Assembly (NCBI RefSeq): GCF_903166585.1
Contig: NZ_CAESCM010000001.1
Location: 689,079-753,078 of the forward strand
Length of the DNA stretch: 64,000 nucleotides
Reading direction: 5' to 3'
DNA from: Pedobacter ghigonis
GTDB lineage: Bacteria; Bacteroidota; Bacteroidia; Sphingobacteriales; Sphingobacteriaceae
The notes under the pieces: generated by a model
Databases searched by the model: none
Told to the model about the DNA's origin: nothing
The model's input: only the letters and a program-made list of their open reading frames with translations
Shown: one piece after another, positions 1 through 9,378 of the stretch
Layout: every line of letters begins with the position of its first letter
How positions within the stretch are numbered: the stretch's first letter is position 1
Translations under genes and position numbers: made by a program

Positions 1-2
1 GT

Positions 3-2624
3 ACCAATCGTGGTTTAAATAGTTTCAACACGCAAACAGGTAAATTTATACGCAACAGGATTAATGGCCTTGCCGATGCGGTGCTTTACATTTTCGAAGA
101 TGGCAAAAGAACCCTGTGGGTGGCAACAAACTCAGGCCTTTACCAGTTAAAAAATGGCACTGATAAATTTGCACGCCGTGTGGCAGCCAATCCCGAAATT
201 TTAAAGTATAACGAAATCAGTTGCATAACCGAAAATAAAACAGGTTATCTCTTAATTGGTACCATTAGAAACGGACTGTTTAAGCTCCACCCCGAAAAGC
301 ACCAGTATAAGCGGATAACCATTCAGGATGGCCTGCCCAGCAATGCCATTATGGGTATTCTGGAAGATGATTTTCAGAACCTGTGGATTACTACCGATAA
401 AGGCCTATGTAAATACAACCCGGTACTAAATACCTTTAAAATTTACAACACCAAAGATGGATTACCTGGAAACGAGTTTAATTACAAATCGTTTTTAAGG
501 GATAGTAGAGGACAATTTTTCTTTGGAGGACTAAGCGGAATGGTAAGCTTTTACCCCAATCAGATCAAAGAAAACAAAACCACGCCACCTGTTATTTTTA
601 CGGGATTAAAACTATTTAACAAACCTGTTTCGCTAAACAGCAAAGATGGTTTGCTTAAACAAAACATCAGTACCATAAAATCGATTACGTTCGAGTCCCA
701 TCAAAATGTATTTTCTATCGATTTTACAGTACTTAACTTTATTAAATCAACTAAAAACCGTTTCGCCTATAAGTTAGAAGGCTTCGAAAAAAACTGGAAC
801 TATGTAGATATCCCTTCTGCAAGTTACACCAACCTCTCGCCAGGCAACTACACACTTACCGTTAAAGGAAGCAATAACGATGGCCTTTGGACAAAGGAGG
901 CAAGTACCCTCCAGATTAAAATTCTACCTCCATTTTATCGTACCTGGTGGGCGTACCTGTTTTATTTCTGTGCTTTTGCAGCCATATCTTTTGTATTTAT
1001 CCGTTATTTGCTGATTAAAGCCGTACTTAAAAAGGAAAAAGAGATTAACGAACATAAACTCGAATTTTTCACCAATATCTCGCACGAAATCCGTACACCT
1101 TTAACACTCATTGTTGGCCCTTTAGATAAATTAATAGAAAATGCTAAGGATGATCCTGCGCTGAACAGGGATTTGCAACCGATTAAAAATAATGCACACC
1201 GCTTAATGAACCTGGTTACAGAGTTGCTGGATTTTAGAAAAGCGGAGAGTGGAAAAATGACCTTGCATGTAAGTCCGGGCAATGTGGTAAAATTTTGCAG
1301 GGAAATATTCCTGGCTTTTCAAAACATGGCTATTTCCAAAAACATAGATTATAGCTTCGAAACCAATCAAACAGAACTAGAGCTATACTTTGATAAGGTA
1401 CAAATGGAAAAGGTTTTGTTTAACCTGCTTTCAAACGCGTTCAAATTTACACCAACAAACGGGAAAATCAGTTTAAAAATTAACCAGGAAAATCAGTTTA
1501 TCCAAATTCAGGTGAGCGATAACGGAAAAGGGATTCCTTTAGAAAACCAGGCCGGTTTATTTTCCAATTTTTACCAGGCCAATGCCACAACTACCATTGG
1601 CACCGGTTTAGGCCTATCTTTATCAAAGAGCATTATAGAATTGCACCGTGGCCACATTACCTTCCAAAGCAGTCCTAAAAGTAATAATGATTTCGGCGCT
1701 ACCACATTTACCGTAAGTTTAAAGAAAGGCAAAGCACATTTTAATGAGGATGATTTTATAACCGACTATGTATATTATGATCATGCATTAAACTACAATA
1801 TAGAAGCTATACCAGATAAACAAAGCCTGGTTGATCAAAACCAGCAGGAGCCATTGCCCGTAGCGCATAAAAAATACAGCATTTTACTGGTAGAAGATAA
1901 CCAAGATGTAAGGGCATTTATTAAAAATGCGCTAAGCGGTATTTATACCATTTACGAAAGCGAAAACGGAGCTACGGGCTTAGAACTGGCACTGGAAGTG
2001 ATCCCCGATTTAATTATCAGCGATGTAATGATGCCGGTTATGGATGGACTGGAACTGTGCCGTAAGCTTAAAACCGACGAAAGTACCAGCCACATTCCCG
2101 TGGTATTGCTCACCGCCCGTTCTGCTTATGTACACCAGATAAATGGTTTCGAGCATGGTGCCGACGCTTACATCATGAAGCCATTTAACCTCAAAATACT
2201 TGAACTGAATGTACAGAACCTGCTCAGCGCCCGCGAAACCATTAAGCAGAAATTTGCGCAGGTAATCAGGCTCGAGCCTAAAAACATGGTAATTAACACT
2301 ACTGAACAAAATTTCTTAGGTAAAATTATCCAGGTTATTGAAGATCGAATTGCCGATCCTGATTTTGATGTACCTACACTTTCATCAGAGATAGGCATGA
2401 GCCAACCGGTACTGTACAAAAAAATAAGGGCACTTACCGATCTTTCGGTTAACGACTTTATTAAATCGATCCGTATTAAAAGGGCTGCACAGCTGCTTAA
2501 ACAAGGTGCAGGCAACATTTCAGAAATTGCCTATTCAGTAGGCTTTAACGACCGCAAATACTTTAGTTCGGAATTTAAAAAACATTTTGGCAAAACACCA
2601 AGTGAGTTTATGGGCGAAAACTAG
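3..2624 (+). CDS. Hybrid two-component sensor/regulator (HTCS), 5' end outside the window
   Basis: One polypeptide carries a sensor kinase, a receiver and an AraC-type DNA-binding domain, the layout of Bacteroidota HTCS regulators that sense oligosaccharides in the periplasm. The frame is open from base 3, so the true start lies upstream. Counting residues from the GTG at 81, the order is: propeller repeats (about 1-215), Y_Y_Y domain (about 220-282), one membrane segment (about 289-312), kinase dimerisation domain with H335 in SHEIRTP, ATPase domain with DNGKGIP and GTGLGLSLS, receiver with phospho-acceptor D648 in SDVMMP, and a C-terminal AraC helix-turn-helix ending KTPSEF. It converges on the susCD operon to the right, which is its likely target. 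The ligand cannot be read from the sequence. Confidence 0.93.
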   Translation, partial: TNRGLNSFNTQTGKFIRNRINGLADAVLYIFEDGKRTLWVATNSGLYQLKNGTDKFARRVAANPEILKYNEISCITENKTGYLLIGTIRNGLFKLHPEKHQYKRITIQDGLPSNAIMGILEDDFQNLWITTDKGLCKYNPVLNTFKIYNTKDGLPGNEFNYKSFLRDSRGQFFFGGLSGMVSFYPNQIKENKTTPPVIFTGLKLFNKPVSLNSKDGLLKQNISTIKSITFESHQNVFSIDFTVLNFIKSTKNRFAYKLEGFEKNWNYVDIPSASYTNLSPGNYTLTVKGSNNDGLWTKEASTLQIKILPPFYRTWWAYLFYFCAFAAISFVFIRYLLIKAVLKKEKEINEHKLEFFTNISHEIRTPLTLIVGPLDKLIENAKDDPALNRDLQPIKNNAHRLMNLVTELLDFRKAESGKMTLHVSPGNVVKFCREIFLAFQNMAISKNIDYSFETNQTELELYFDKVQMEKVLFNLLSNAFKFTPTNGKISLKINQENQFIQIQVSDNGKGIPLENQAGLFSNFYQANATTTIGTGLGLSLSKSIIELHRGHITFQSSPKSNNDFGATTFTVSLKKGKAHFNEDDFITDYVYYDHALNYNIEAIPDKQSLVDQNQQEPLPVAHKKYSILLVEDNQDVRAFIKNALSGIYTIYESENGATGLELALEVIPDLIISDVMMPVMDGLELCRKLKTDESTSHIPVVLLTARSAYVHQINGFEHGADAYIMKPFNLKILELNVQNLLSARETIKQKFAQVIRLEPKNMVINTTEQNFLGKIIQVIEDRIADPDFDVPTLSSEIGMSQPVLYKKIRALTDLSVNDFIKSIRIKRAAQLLKQGAGNISEIAYSVGFNDRKYFSSEFKKHFGKTPSEFMGEN

Positions 2625-2900
2625 TTTAATCAGTGCCTGATGCAAAGCCATCGGTTTTGTTTAGTTCTGTGGCGTAAGTGCTTTTAACCTGTTGAACAAG
2701 TGTATTACCTACAACTCTTTGAATTGCAAAAAATCCGGCACATTGGTTTACACGCAGTTTTGAGGTTTACATAACTCACCGAAAAACAAACTGCCATTTT
2801 GTTAGGCCTGCTTGACTTCGTGTACATGAAAAAGCCCATAGTATAACTTACGCTGTACACTAAAAACAATATTAAGTACCGGAATAAGTTTGTTTAAAAA
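2625..2900. other. Intergenic stretch between HTCS gene and susD terminator
   Basis: No coding signal is seen. Together with the inverted repeats at 2901-2984 it makes up the 374 bp between the two convergent transcripts. Confidence 0.5.
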
Positions 2901-2984
2901 GAAAGCGGGCTAATTAACTGAAGTGCCCCAAAAAAGTTGGACAAAAACTTTTGGGGGCACACCATAACAATCGGCCCGCTTATA
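2901..2984 (-). terminator. Nested inverted repeats, probable susCD terminator
   Basis: An outer stem pairs AAGCGGGC (2903-2910) with GCCCGCTT (2974-2981). Read leftward it is followed by a T-rich run, as expected of a terminator for the susC-susD operon. Its loop is unusually long because it holds a second, near-perfect hairpin: 2923-2938 pairs with 2946-2960 (GTGCCCCAAAAAAGTT against AACTTTTGGGGGCAC). The inner hairpin may be an inserted short element. Confidence 0.6.
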
Positions 2985-2998
2985 TTTATTTTAGGCGT

Positions 2999-4525
2999 TT
3001 AATAACCTGGGTTCTGGTACATTTTAACCGGATCGAGCTTTACCTCATCAAAAGGGATTGGATAATAACGGTCCTTTGTGGTTACGTTGGCCAGCTTTGC
3101 AATTCCGAAAGATGATTGTGGTTTTGCTTTTAAATAGGTTACCAGCTCTTCTGCAGTAAAGTACCTGATTAAATCGAACCACCTTTGGTGTTCGAAAGCC
3201 ATTTCTACCCTACGCTCGTGCAAAATGGCCAGTTTTAAGGTTGGGAATTTTGCTGCATAAGTGGCATCGGTTTTGGCTACAGCATAAAGCGGCATTGCTG
3301 CTCTTGCACGCACCATATCCAGGTATTGAATAGCTACAGCATCGTTGCCCTGCAACATATTTACCTCGGCCAGCATTAAAATTACATCGGCATAGCGCAT
3401 TAAAATACAATCGTTACCACCATAGCCGTTTTTAGTAGCGGCATCGCTCGCATCGCGGAATTTGGTAATAAACCAGTCTTTAACCGTAGCATCGTTGGCA
3501 TATTTAATTGAAAAGTCTTTCCTCAAATCGGCAGTTTCGTATTCGTTAACCAAATCGAGCGTAAGGTTGCCCCCAATCCCAGTCGATCCTTTTTGCGAGT
3601 TGATGGTTTCGCCTTTTGCCTGGTTACCGGCAGCAATGCCCGAGCTATAATTAATATCGCCCTGTTTATACACAATTTGAAAAAGCAGTTCTTTACATGT
3701 TGTTTTTTTAGCTACATCAAATACCTGCGTGTACGGAATTTCGCTTAGGCTGCCGAAAGTACGCATGTTGTAAGCCGCTTGTAAATAAGTGTTTGCATTG
3801 GTCAGGTTTTCCGCTTTATTGTTAGGCAACGTAGCGGCCATGGTTAAATAAACTTTACCCAGGTAAGCATTCAGGGCTGCTTTAGAAACCCGGCCAATAC
3901 CCGATTCGGGCTGGAAATTAGGCAGGCTACTGTTTAAACCATCTTTTAAATCGGCTACAATCTGGTTGTACACGTCGGCTTCGGCTACACGAAAAGTATT
4001 TGCCTTCACCTCATCTATGGTATTTAATTGTTTGGTTACCAATGGCACAGCGCCCCACTTTCTTACCAGTTCGAAATACATAATTGCCCTGATAAATTTA
4101 GCCTCTGCACTGTAGTTCTGCTTGTTGGCCACGTTGATAAAAGTAACCTTATCAATATTAGAAAGGATTACATTGGCTCTGGTAATGGACTGATAAAGGG
4201 CCAGCCAGTGCGATTTCAGGTAAGAGTTACTTGGTAAAAGCGAAAAATCGTTAAACTGGAAAGGTTCACCGGCATTACTCTGGTTGTCGTTTCTCCCGGT
4301 ATCGTCCGAGCGCTCATCAGTAAACAAACCGCTGCTTTCGCCCATGGTATTGCTGCTCCTTAACGATTGGTAAGCACCGTTAACAGCAAGCAGCACATCA
4401 TTTTCGGTATTAAAATAATTTTCAACAGTAACCGCATTTGGATTGGTTTGTGCTAAAAAGTCTTTTTTGCAGCCACTTAAACATACTGCAATGCTTAAGG
4501 CCGAAACTAAAATATATTTTTTCAT
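2999..4525 (-). CDS. SusD/RagB-family nutrient-binding outer-membrane lipoprotein
   Basis: SusD proteins are surface lipoproteins that cap the SusC barrel and bind the incoming glycan or other nutrient. The 508-residue product starts with a lipoprotein signal peptide whose lipobox is LSGC, with C19 followed by KKDF, fitting the charged export signal of Bacteroidota surface lipoproteins. The N-terminal helix contains DVLLAVNGAYQSLR, and the C-terminal part has the family hallmarks RRVEMAFEHQRWFDLIRY and YYPIPFDEV. Length is normal. It follows susC by 11 bp, so the two are co-transcribed. Substrate is unknown because no degradative enzyme is encoded beside the pair. Confidence 0.95.
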   Translation of the reverse strand: MKKYILVSALSIAVCLSGCKKDFLAQTNPNAVTVENYFNTENDVLLAVNGAYQSLRSSNTMGESSGLFTDERSDDTGRNDNQSNAGEPFQFNDFSLLPSNSYLKSHWLALYQSITRANVILSNIDKVTFINVANKQNYSAEAKFIRAIMYFELVRKWGAVPLVTKQLNTIDEVKANTFRVAEADVYNQIVADLKDGLNSSLPNFQPESGIGRVSKAALNAYLGKVYLTMAATLPNNKAENLTNANTYLQAAYNMRTFGSLSEIPYTQVFDVAKKTTCKELLFQIVYKQGDINYSSGIAAGNQAKGETINSQKGSTGIGGNLTLDLVNEYETADLRKDFSIKYANDATVKDWFITKFRDASDAATKNGYGGNDCILMRYADVILMLAEVNMLQGNDAVAIQYLDMVRARAAMPLYAVAKTDATYAAKFPTLKLAILHERRVEMAFEHQRWFDLIRYFTAEELVTYLKAKPQSSFGIAKLANVTTKDRYYPIPFDEVKLDPVKMYQNPGY

Positions 4526-4536
4526 TGTCGTAAATT

Positions 4537-7500
4537 CTAAAAAGTAAGTTTAACACCCAGGTTGTAAGCTCTGGCTAGTGGATAATTACCATAATCAACC
4601 CCCGGTGTTAGGTTAGAACCACCGCTGTAATCTACCTCAGGGTTATAACCTTTGTAATCGGTTATGGTAAAGGCATTATCTACGCTGGCGTAAATACGGA
4701 TATTACTTACTTTAATGGCATTGGCAAGCGATTTAGGGAAAGAATAGCCCAGGGTTATGTTGGTACATCTGAAATAAGAACCATCCTGAATGTAGAACGA
4801 TGATAAACGTGTAGAGTTACTTTGTGTACCCGCGCGCGATGGACGGTAGTTTAAGCCACTGCCCGGGTTGGCTTCGTTTCTGTAACGATCGGCCACATCT
4901 ACATACTGGTTGCCCGAACCTTCAAAGTTGTACAGGTAATAATCCTGTCCGTCTAACACCTGGTTACCGTATGAACCATTAAAAGATGCCCTTAAATCGA
5001 ATGTTTTATAAGAGGTATTTAAAGCGAAACCATAAGTAAATTTAGGGTATGGTGTGCCAATTACGGTTTTGTCAGCATCGTTAACAATGCCGTTTCCATC
5101 GGTATCCTGAAAATACAAATCACCAATTTTCGCCGGATTGGTTGATGCAGCCGATGGCGCAACTTTACCTAAGTTATCGGCAGTAATTCTGCCCAGTACT
5201 TTAAACCCGTAGAACATACCAACAGGCTGTCCCTCTTGTGTAATGTGTGTTAAATACGAACGTTCTGCACCATTGGTTAAAATGGTACTTGCACCTCCCA
5301 TATTTAATACTTTGTTACGGTTAACGGCAATATTTCCACTTAAACCGAACGTAAAATCCTGGTTCTGGATAATGCGGCCATCAATCTGCACATCGAAACC
5401 TTTGTTTCTGATTTTACTATCGGCCAGGTTGGTTAAAATAGAAGAGGTACCCGAAACTGCCGAAATAGGCTGGTTAAACAACAGGTTGTACGAATAACTT
5501 AAATAATAATTGGCGATAATGTTTAAACGGTTATTGAACAAGCCGATATCGGTACCAAAGTTATATTGTGAGGTAGATTCCCAGCCTAATTTAGGATCCT
5601 GAATGGCATTTGGCCAAATGGCTGTAGAAATGGCGTTACCAAAAACAACCCCACCTGGTGCACTCATTTCCTGTGCAGTTCTGTAATTAGGGATATTGTT
5701 GTTACCACTTAAGCCCCAGCTTGCCCTTAATTTTACGGTAGAACGCTCGCCTAAGAAATCTTTATAAAAATCTTCGTCAGAAAGGTTCCAGCCTGCAGCA
5801 ACAGAAGGGAAATTACCATACCTGTTTAAAGGGCCAAACCTCGATGAACCATCTCGACGGAACGAACCGGTTAAAAAGTATTTACCGGCATAGTTATAAC
5901 TGAAACGGCCGAAATACGATAGCAAGGTATTGGCAGTTTTAGAAGCTGCATCCAAAGCAAAGAAACTGGCATCGGCACCTTTATCGGTTATCTCACCTAT
6001 ATTATCGTTTTGAAAACCTTTTGCCGATACTTTAATTAAATCGCTGGTTGTTTTCTGAGCAGAATACCCGGCCAATACATCAAGCTTATGCTTGCCAAAG
6101 GTTTTGTTGTAGTTTAAAGTAAACTCCGCCAGTTGGTCTATCTGTTTCAGATTTTGTGCAACAGCTGTAGCCGCAGCTATCGATTCGTTAGAGTATGGCC
6201 TGTTGTTCCCGTTACTTAAACTGGTTGGCAGGTAGAAATCGTATTTTTCGCTGTAGGTTTGTGTACCTAAGTTTGCTTTAAAATCAAGGCCATCTATAAT
6301 TTTATAAGTGGCATTGGCATTATAGGTACTTCTATCGCCTTTTCTGGTAATTTTTAGCTGCTCTACGGTAGCCAATGGATTTTCGGGATTCTGGATTCCG
6401 TATTGCGACGCCAAAGCCCCCATTCCAAACTGGATCGGGTTTCCGTTAGCATCTCGGGCTGGCAAGTAAGGTAAATAAATCAGGGCCGACATCATCGGAC
6501 TTAAATCGTACCTACCTTCCCGCACCTCGCGGTTATTGTTTTGGGTATAAGAAATGTTGGCACCAACATGTAAACGCTCACTCACATTTCCATCTATATT
6601 TCCCCTAAAGTTGATTACTTTCTGGTTGGTATTGGTTACGATACCATCGTTATTCTGATAACCACCACTTAAAAAGTATTTTACATCTTTGTTGCCTCCA
6701 GAGAATGAAAGGTTATGGCGCTGAAAAGCCGCGTTGCGGTATAATTCGTCCTGCCAATCGGTGTTGTAAGCAGCAGGAATAGCCTGTTGAGTACTAAAAT
6801 TATAAAGATCGGCAGGTATGCTCACACTGCTCCCGTTACCTACATTGGCAATTCGCGTAGCATTGTTATCGCTATACATGGCATCGTTCCAGGTTTTACC
6901 GGCATTTACCCATAAATCTTTATAGGCGTTATTGCGGCCATCTATCAATAGCTGAATAAACTGATTGGCATCGAGCAATTTCACTTTTTTGGCCAGTTGA
7001 GAAATGCCGCCCTGAACATCGTATTCGAAACGGCCCTTACCATCTTTACCTCTTTTGGTGGTAATTAACACTACCCCACCCGATGCTCTTGAACCGTAGA
7101 TGGCTGCAGAAGCCGCATCTTTCAAAATATCGATGGTTTCGATATCCTCCGGATTAATGGCTACGTTATTGCCAGCCGGATAACCATCAATTACGTACAA
7201 TGGATCGGAACTGGCATTAATAGAACCAATACCCCTCACCCTGATTTTAGTACCCGAATAAGGTGCACCACTGGTTTGCGATACTTGTACACCTGCAACT
7301 TTACCCACCAAAGCCTGGCCCACTGTAGGCGAAGTTAAGTTTAATTCGCTGGCTTTTACACTGCTGATGGCACCGGTAACATCCGATTTTCTGATCTTTT
7401 GATAACCGATGGCCACAACCTCATTTAATGTATTGCTGCTTTCTTTAAGTTTAATATTAATGGCTTTATTGCCCGATATGATAACTTCCTGCGTATCGAA

Positions 7501-7806
7501 ACCAACAAAAGAAAAAACAAGGGTAGCGCCATTGCCGGCCTCTATTATGAATTTTCCGTTACCATCTGTCGAAGTTGTTTTTTTGGTTTGTTTATCGTAA
7601 ACGCTAACGCCAGGCAGTGGTTGCCCCTTTTCGTCGGTTACAGTTCCGCTAATGGTAGCAAAACGGTTGTTGAGCTCAGTAGCAGAAACTAATTTGGCAT
7701 TGCTTACTGCCATGGCGGCCGGGCTGCATACAGCTAACAGACCAACAGGCAAAAGCAATTTCCTGCAGGCATTTTTCATGCATGCGGTAAAAAAAAATGA
7801 TGTCAT
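4537..7806 (-). CDS. SusC/RagA-family TonB-linked outer-membrane transporter
   Basis: This 1089-residue protein is the TonB-dependent barrel partner of the downstream SusD and imports a bound oligomer across the outer membrane. After a signal peptide comes a carboxypeptidase-regulatory-like domain (about residues 50-120, ISGTVTDEKGQPLPGVSV), then the plug with the family signatures RVRGIGSINASSDPLYVIDG and SAAIYGSRASGGVVLITTKRG, then a beta-barrel ending in an aromatic residue (KLTF). An ATG at 7779 would also leave a good signal peptide (MKNACRKLLLPVGLLAV), so the start is uncertain by 9 codons. It is the first gene of the operon, and its promoter should lie at about 7937-7981. Confidence 0.95.
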   Translation of the reverse strand: MTSFFFTACMKNACRKLLLPVGLLAVCSPAAMAVSNAKLVSATELNNRFATISGTVTDEKGQPLPGVSVYDKQTKKTTSTDGNGKFIIEAGNGATLVFSFVGFDTQEVIISGNKAINIKLKESSNTLNEVVAIGYQKIRKSDVTGAISSVKASELNLTSPTVGQALVGKVAGVQVSQTSGAPYSGTKIRVRGIGSINASSDPLYVIDGYPAGNNVAINPEDIETIDILKDAASAAIYGSRASGGVVLITTKRGKDGKGRFEYDVQGGISQLAKKVKLLDANQFIQLLIDGRNNAYKDLWVNAGKTWNDAMYSDNNATRIANVGNGSSVSIPADLYNFSTQQAIPAAYNTDWQDELYRNAAFQRHNLSFSGGNKDVKYFLSGGYQNNDGIVTNTNQKVINFRGNIDGNVSERLHVGANISYTQNNNREVREGRYDLSPMMSALIYLPYLPARDANGNPIQFGMGALASQYGIQNPENPLATVEQLKITRKGDRSTYNANATYKIIDGLDFKANLGTQTYSEKYDFYLPTSLSNGNNRPYSNESIAAATAVAQNLKQIDQLAEFTLNYNKTFGKHKLDVLAGYSAQKTTSDLIKVSAKGFQNDNIGEITDKGADASFFALDAASKTANTLLSYFGRFSYNYAGKYFLTGSFRRDGSSRFGPLNRYGNFPSVAAGWNLSDEDFYKDFLGERSTVKLRASWGLSGNNNIPNYRTAQEMSAPGGVVFGNAISTAIWPNAIQDPKLGWESTSQYNFGTDIGLFNNRLNIIANYYLSYSYNLLFNQPISAVSGTSSILTNLADSKIRNKGFDVQIDGRIIQNQDFTFGLSGNIAVNRNKVLNMGGASTILTNGAERSYLTHITQEGQPVGMFYGFKVLGRITADNLGKVAPSAASTNPAKIGDLYFQDTDGNGIVNDADKTVIGTPYPKFTYGFALNTSYKTFDLRASFNGSYGNQVLDGQDYYLYNFEGSGNQYVDVADRYRNEANPGSGLNYRPSRAGTQSNSTRLSSFYIQDGSYFRCTNITLGYSFPKSLANAIKVSNIRIYASVDNAFTITDYKGYNPEVDYSGGSNLTPGVDYGNYPLARAYNLGVKLTF

Positions 7807-7936
7807 CTTTTTGTGCTTAGTAATAGATTTTTAAATAGTATTGGGGTTTGTGTTTTTGGGCAGATATGTAGATCTGGCATTTACATAGGCTTATCCTTAA
7901 AGGTTAACAACTAATTTCCTGAGCGTTCTACGGCGA

Positions 7937-7981
7937 CAAAAGTAGAGGTGTACTTTTAACACTATGTATCCGCTGTGTTAA
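7937..7981 (-). promoter_or_regulatory. Candidate susCD promoter -7 box and upstream inverted repeat
   Basis: On the minus strand TACTTTTG (7944-7937) fits the Bacteroidota -7 consensus TAnnTTTG exactly; no -33 TTG is present at the usual distance. Just upstream lies an inverted repeat, TTAACAC (7956-7962), 12 bp, GTGTTAA (7975-7981). A weak -33 plus a symmetric site suggests activation by the neighbouring HTCS regulator. The rest of the 320-bp gap to the next gene shows nothing else. Confidence 0.45.
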
Positions 7982-8126
7982 CTCTATGCAAAGATCTTTG
8001 TGCTATTTTAAGTTTACATTAAATCTAATAGCGACGTTACTAAACCGTTTTATTAATTCGTAAAGCGGTAACATCTGCTTAATGTTTTTTTAATAGCCAA
8101 AGCTTTATTTTGTGATAAAATTTTTA

Positions 8127-9374
8127 ATGAAAGTCTTCTATCCCTTTTTTATAGCCTGCCTGCTTTGGCAAGGTTTACAGGCCCAGGATAAACCCCTTCA
8201 AGCCTACCAGTTAATAAAAAGCAATAATGCTGTACAGTACAAAAATTATTACTTGCTTACGCTTTTTAAACAATTGCCTGCGCTTAATACAATGCTGAAA
8301 GAAAACAGCGTGCTTAAAAAAATTGCCGATGCCAAAAGAACTCAAGCCAACGAAGCTTTAAAAACCTGCAATGCAGATATAGGATGTTACGCTCAGGCTT
8401 TAAAATTTAGTGCCGAAGAAATTAAAGCCATTGGTGAGGAGTTAAGCAACAGCTACAATGAAAATAATGCGCTCGGAAAAGTGGTAAGTAATCACCTCAT
8501 CCCTTCTGGCTGCTATGCTTTGTATGCCGGCCAATCACCCAAAAACTTGCTGCTTAAAGCCTGGGAACAAGATGCGAATGCTTTAAATTATGCCATCGGC
8601 GTATATGTGGAGGGCAACAAACCCAATTATCCCAAAATTGATTCGATTAGTTTCAGCTTAAAAGATAAAGCGTATGCAGGGCTTACAGCAGCTAATGTTT
8701 CATTGGCTCTGCAACCTGAAAACGAACTCTTTTTCCAACCTGCTTTAAATTTTGCGCTTATCGCTTTAGAACTAAACGAAAGAAATGATGCGGCCGATTA
8801 TGAACCGATGGTTAGCGGGGTAAACCAGCCAGCCATTAACCAGATCAAAAAAACCGATTGGAAGAAATATCCTTATACCGTAATCCTGGTTCCGGGTGAG
8901 GGTCCTGAAGATAAAGAAACCGCCCTAAGTGCCGGGGGAATGATCCGCTGCCGGTTAGCGGCTATACAATACCAGAAAGGCCAGGCACCCTTTATTGTGG
9001 TATCGGGCGGACGCGTTCACCCCTATAAAACCAAATTCAGCGAAGCCTTCGAAATGAAAAAATTTTTAATGGAAACCCTGAATATACCAGAAAGTGCCAT
9101 TATTATGGAACCCCATGCCCGCCACACCACCACTAATATGCGCAACTGTGTGAGGTTGATGTTCAGGTATGGTATGCCGGTTGATCGGCCTGCATTGGTT
9201 AGTACAATAAAATCGCAGAGCTTTTACATTACCACCATACTACTTGAAAGGTGTAAAAAAGAACTTGGTTATTACCCATACAAAAACGGCAAACGTTTAA
9301 GCGATACCGAATCGGAATTTTACCCGAATACCACATCGCTGCAAATAGATTTTGACGAACCTTTAGATCCTTAA
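8127..9374 (+). CDS. Secreted DUF218 (YdcF/SanA/ElyC-like) protein
   Basis: The C-terminal half carries a DUF218 domain, a fold found in YdcF, SanA and ElyC proteins linked to envelope processes. Visible motifs are VILVPGEGPEDK, FIVVSGGRVHPYKTKFSEA and EPHARHTTTNMRNCVRL, the last matching the conserved segment of the family that precedes the second strand-helix pair. Residues 1-20 form a signal peptide (MKVFYPFFIACLLWQGLQAQ). About 230 helical residues of no recognised family lie between. I place the start at the ATG at 8127 because it gives a compact signal peptide; a GTG at 8112 would add five residues. The next gene begins 4 bp after its stop, so the two form an operon. Confidence 0.8.
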   Translation: MKVFYPFFIACLLWQGLQAQDKPLQAYQLIKSNNAVQYKNYYLLTLFKQLPALNTMLKENSVLKKIADAKRTQANEALKTCNADIGCYAQALKFSAEEIKAIGEELSNSYNENNALGKVVSNHLIPSGCYALYAGQSPKNLLLKAWEQDANALNYAIGVYVEGNKPNYPKIDSISFSLKDKAYAGLTAANVSLALQPENELFFQPALNFALIALELNERNDAADYEPMVSGVNQPAINQIKKTDWKKYPYTVILVPGEGPEDKETALSAGGMIRCRLAAIQYQKGQAPFIVVSGGRVHPYKTKFSEAFEMKKFLMETLNIPESAIIMEPHARHTTTNMRNCVRLMFRYGMPVDRPALVSTIKSQSFYITTILLERCKKELGYYPYKNGKRLSDTESEFYPNTTSLQIDFDEPLDP

Positions 9375-9378
9375 GCCA

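Noticed and set aside
3-2624. HTCS gene starting at GTG 81
   Set aside because: The propeller repeat pattern continues in frame to the window edge (LNSFNTQTGKFIRNRINGLA), so GTG 81 is internal.
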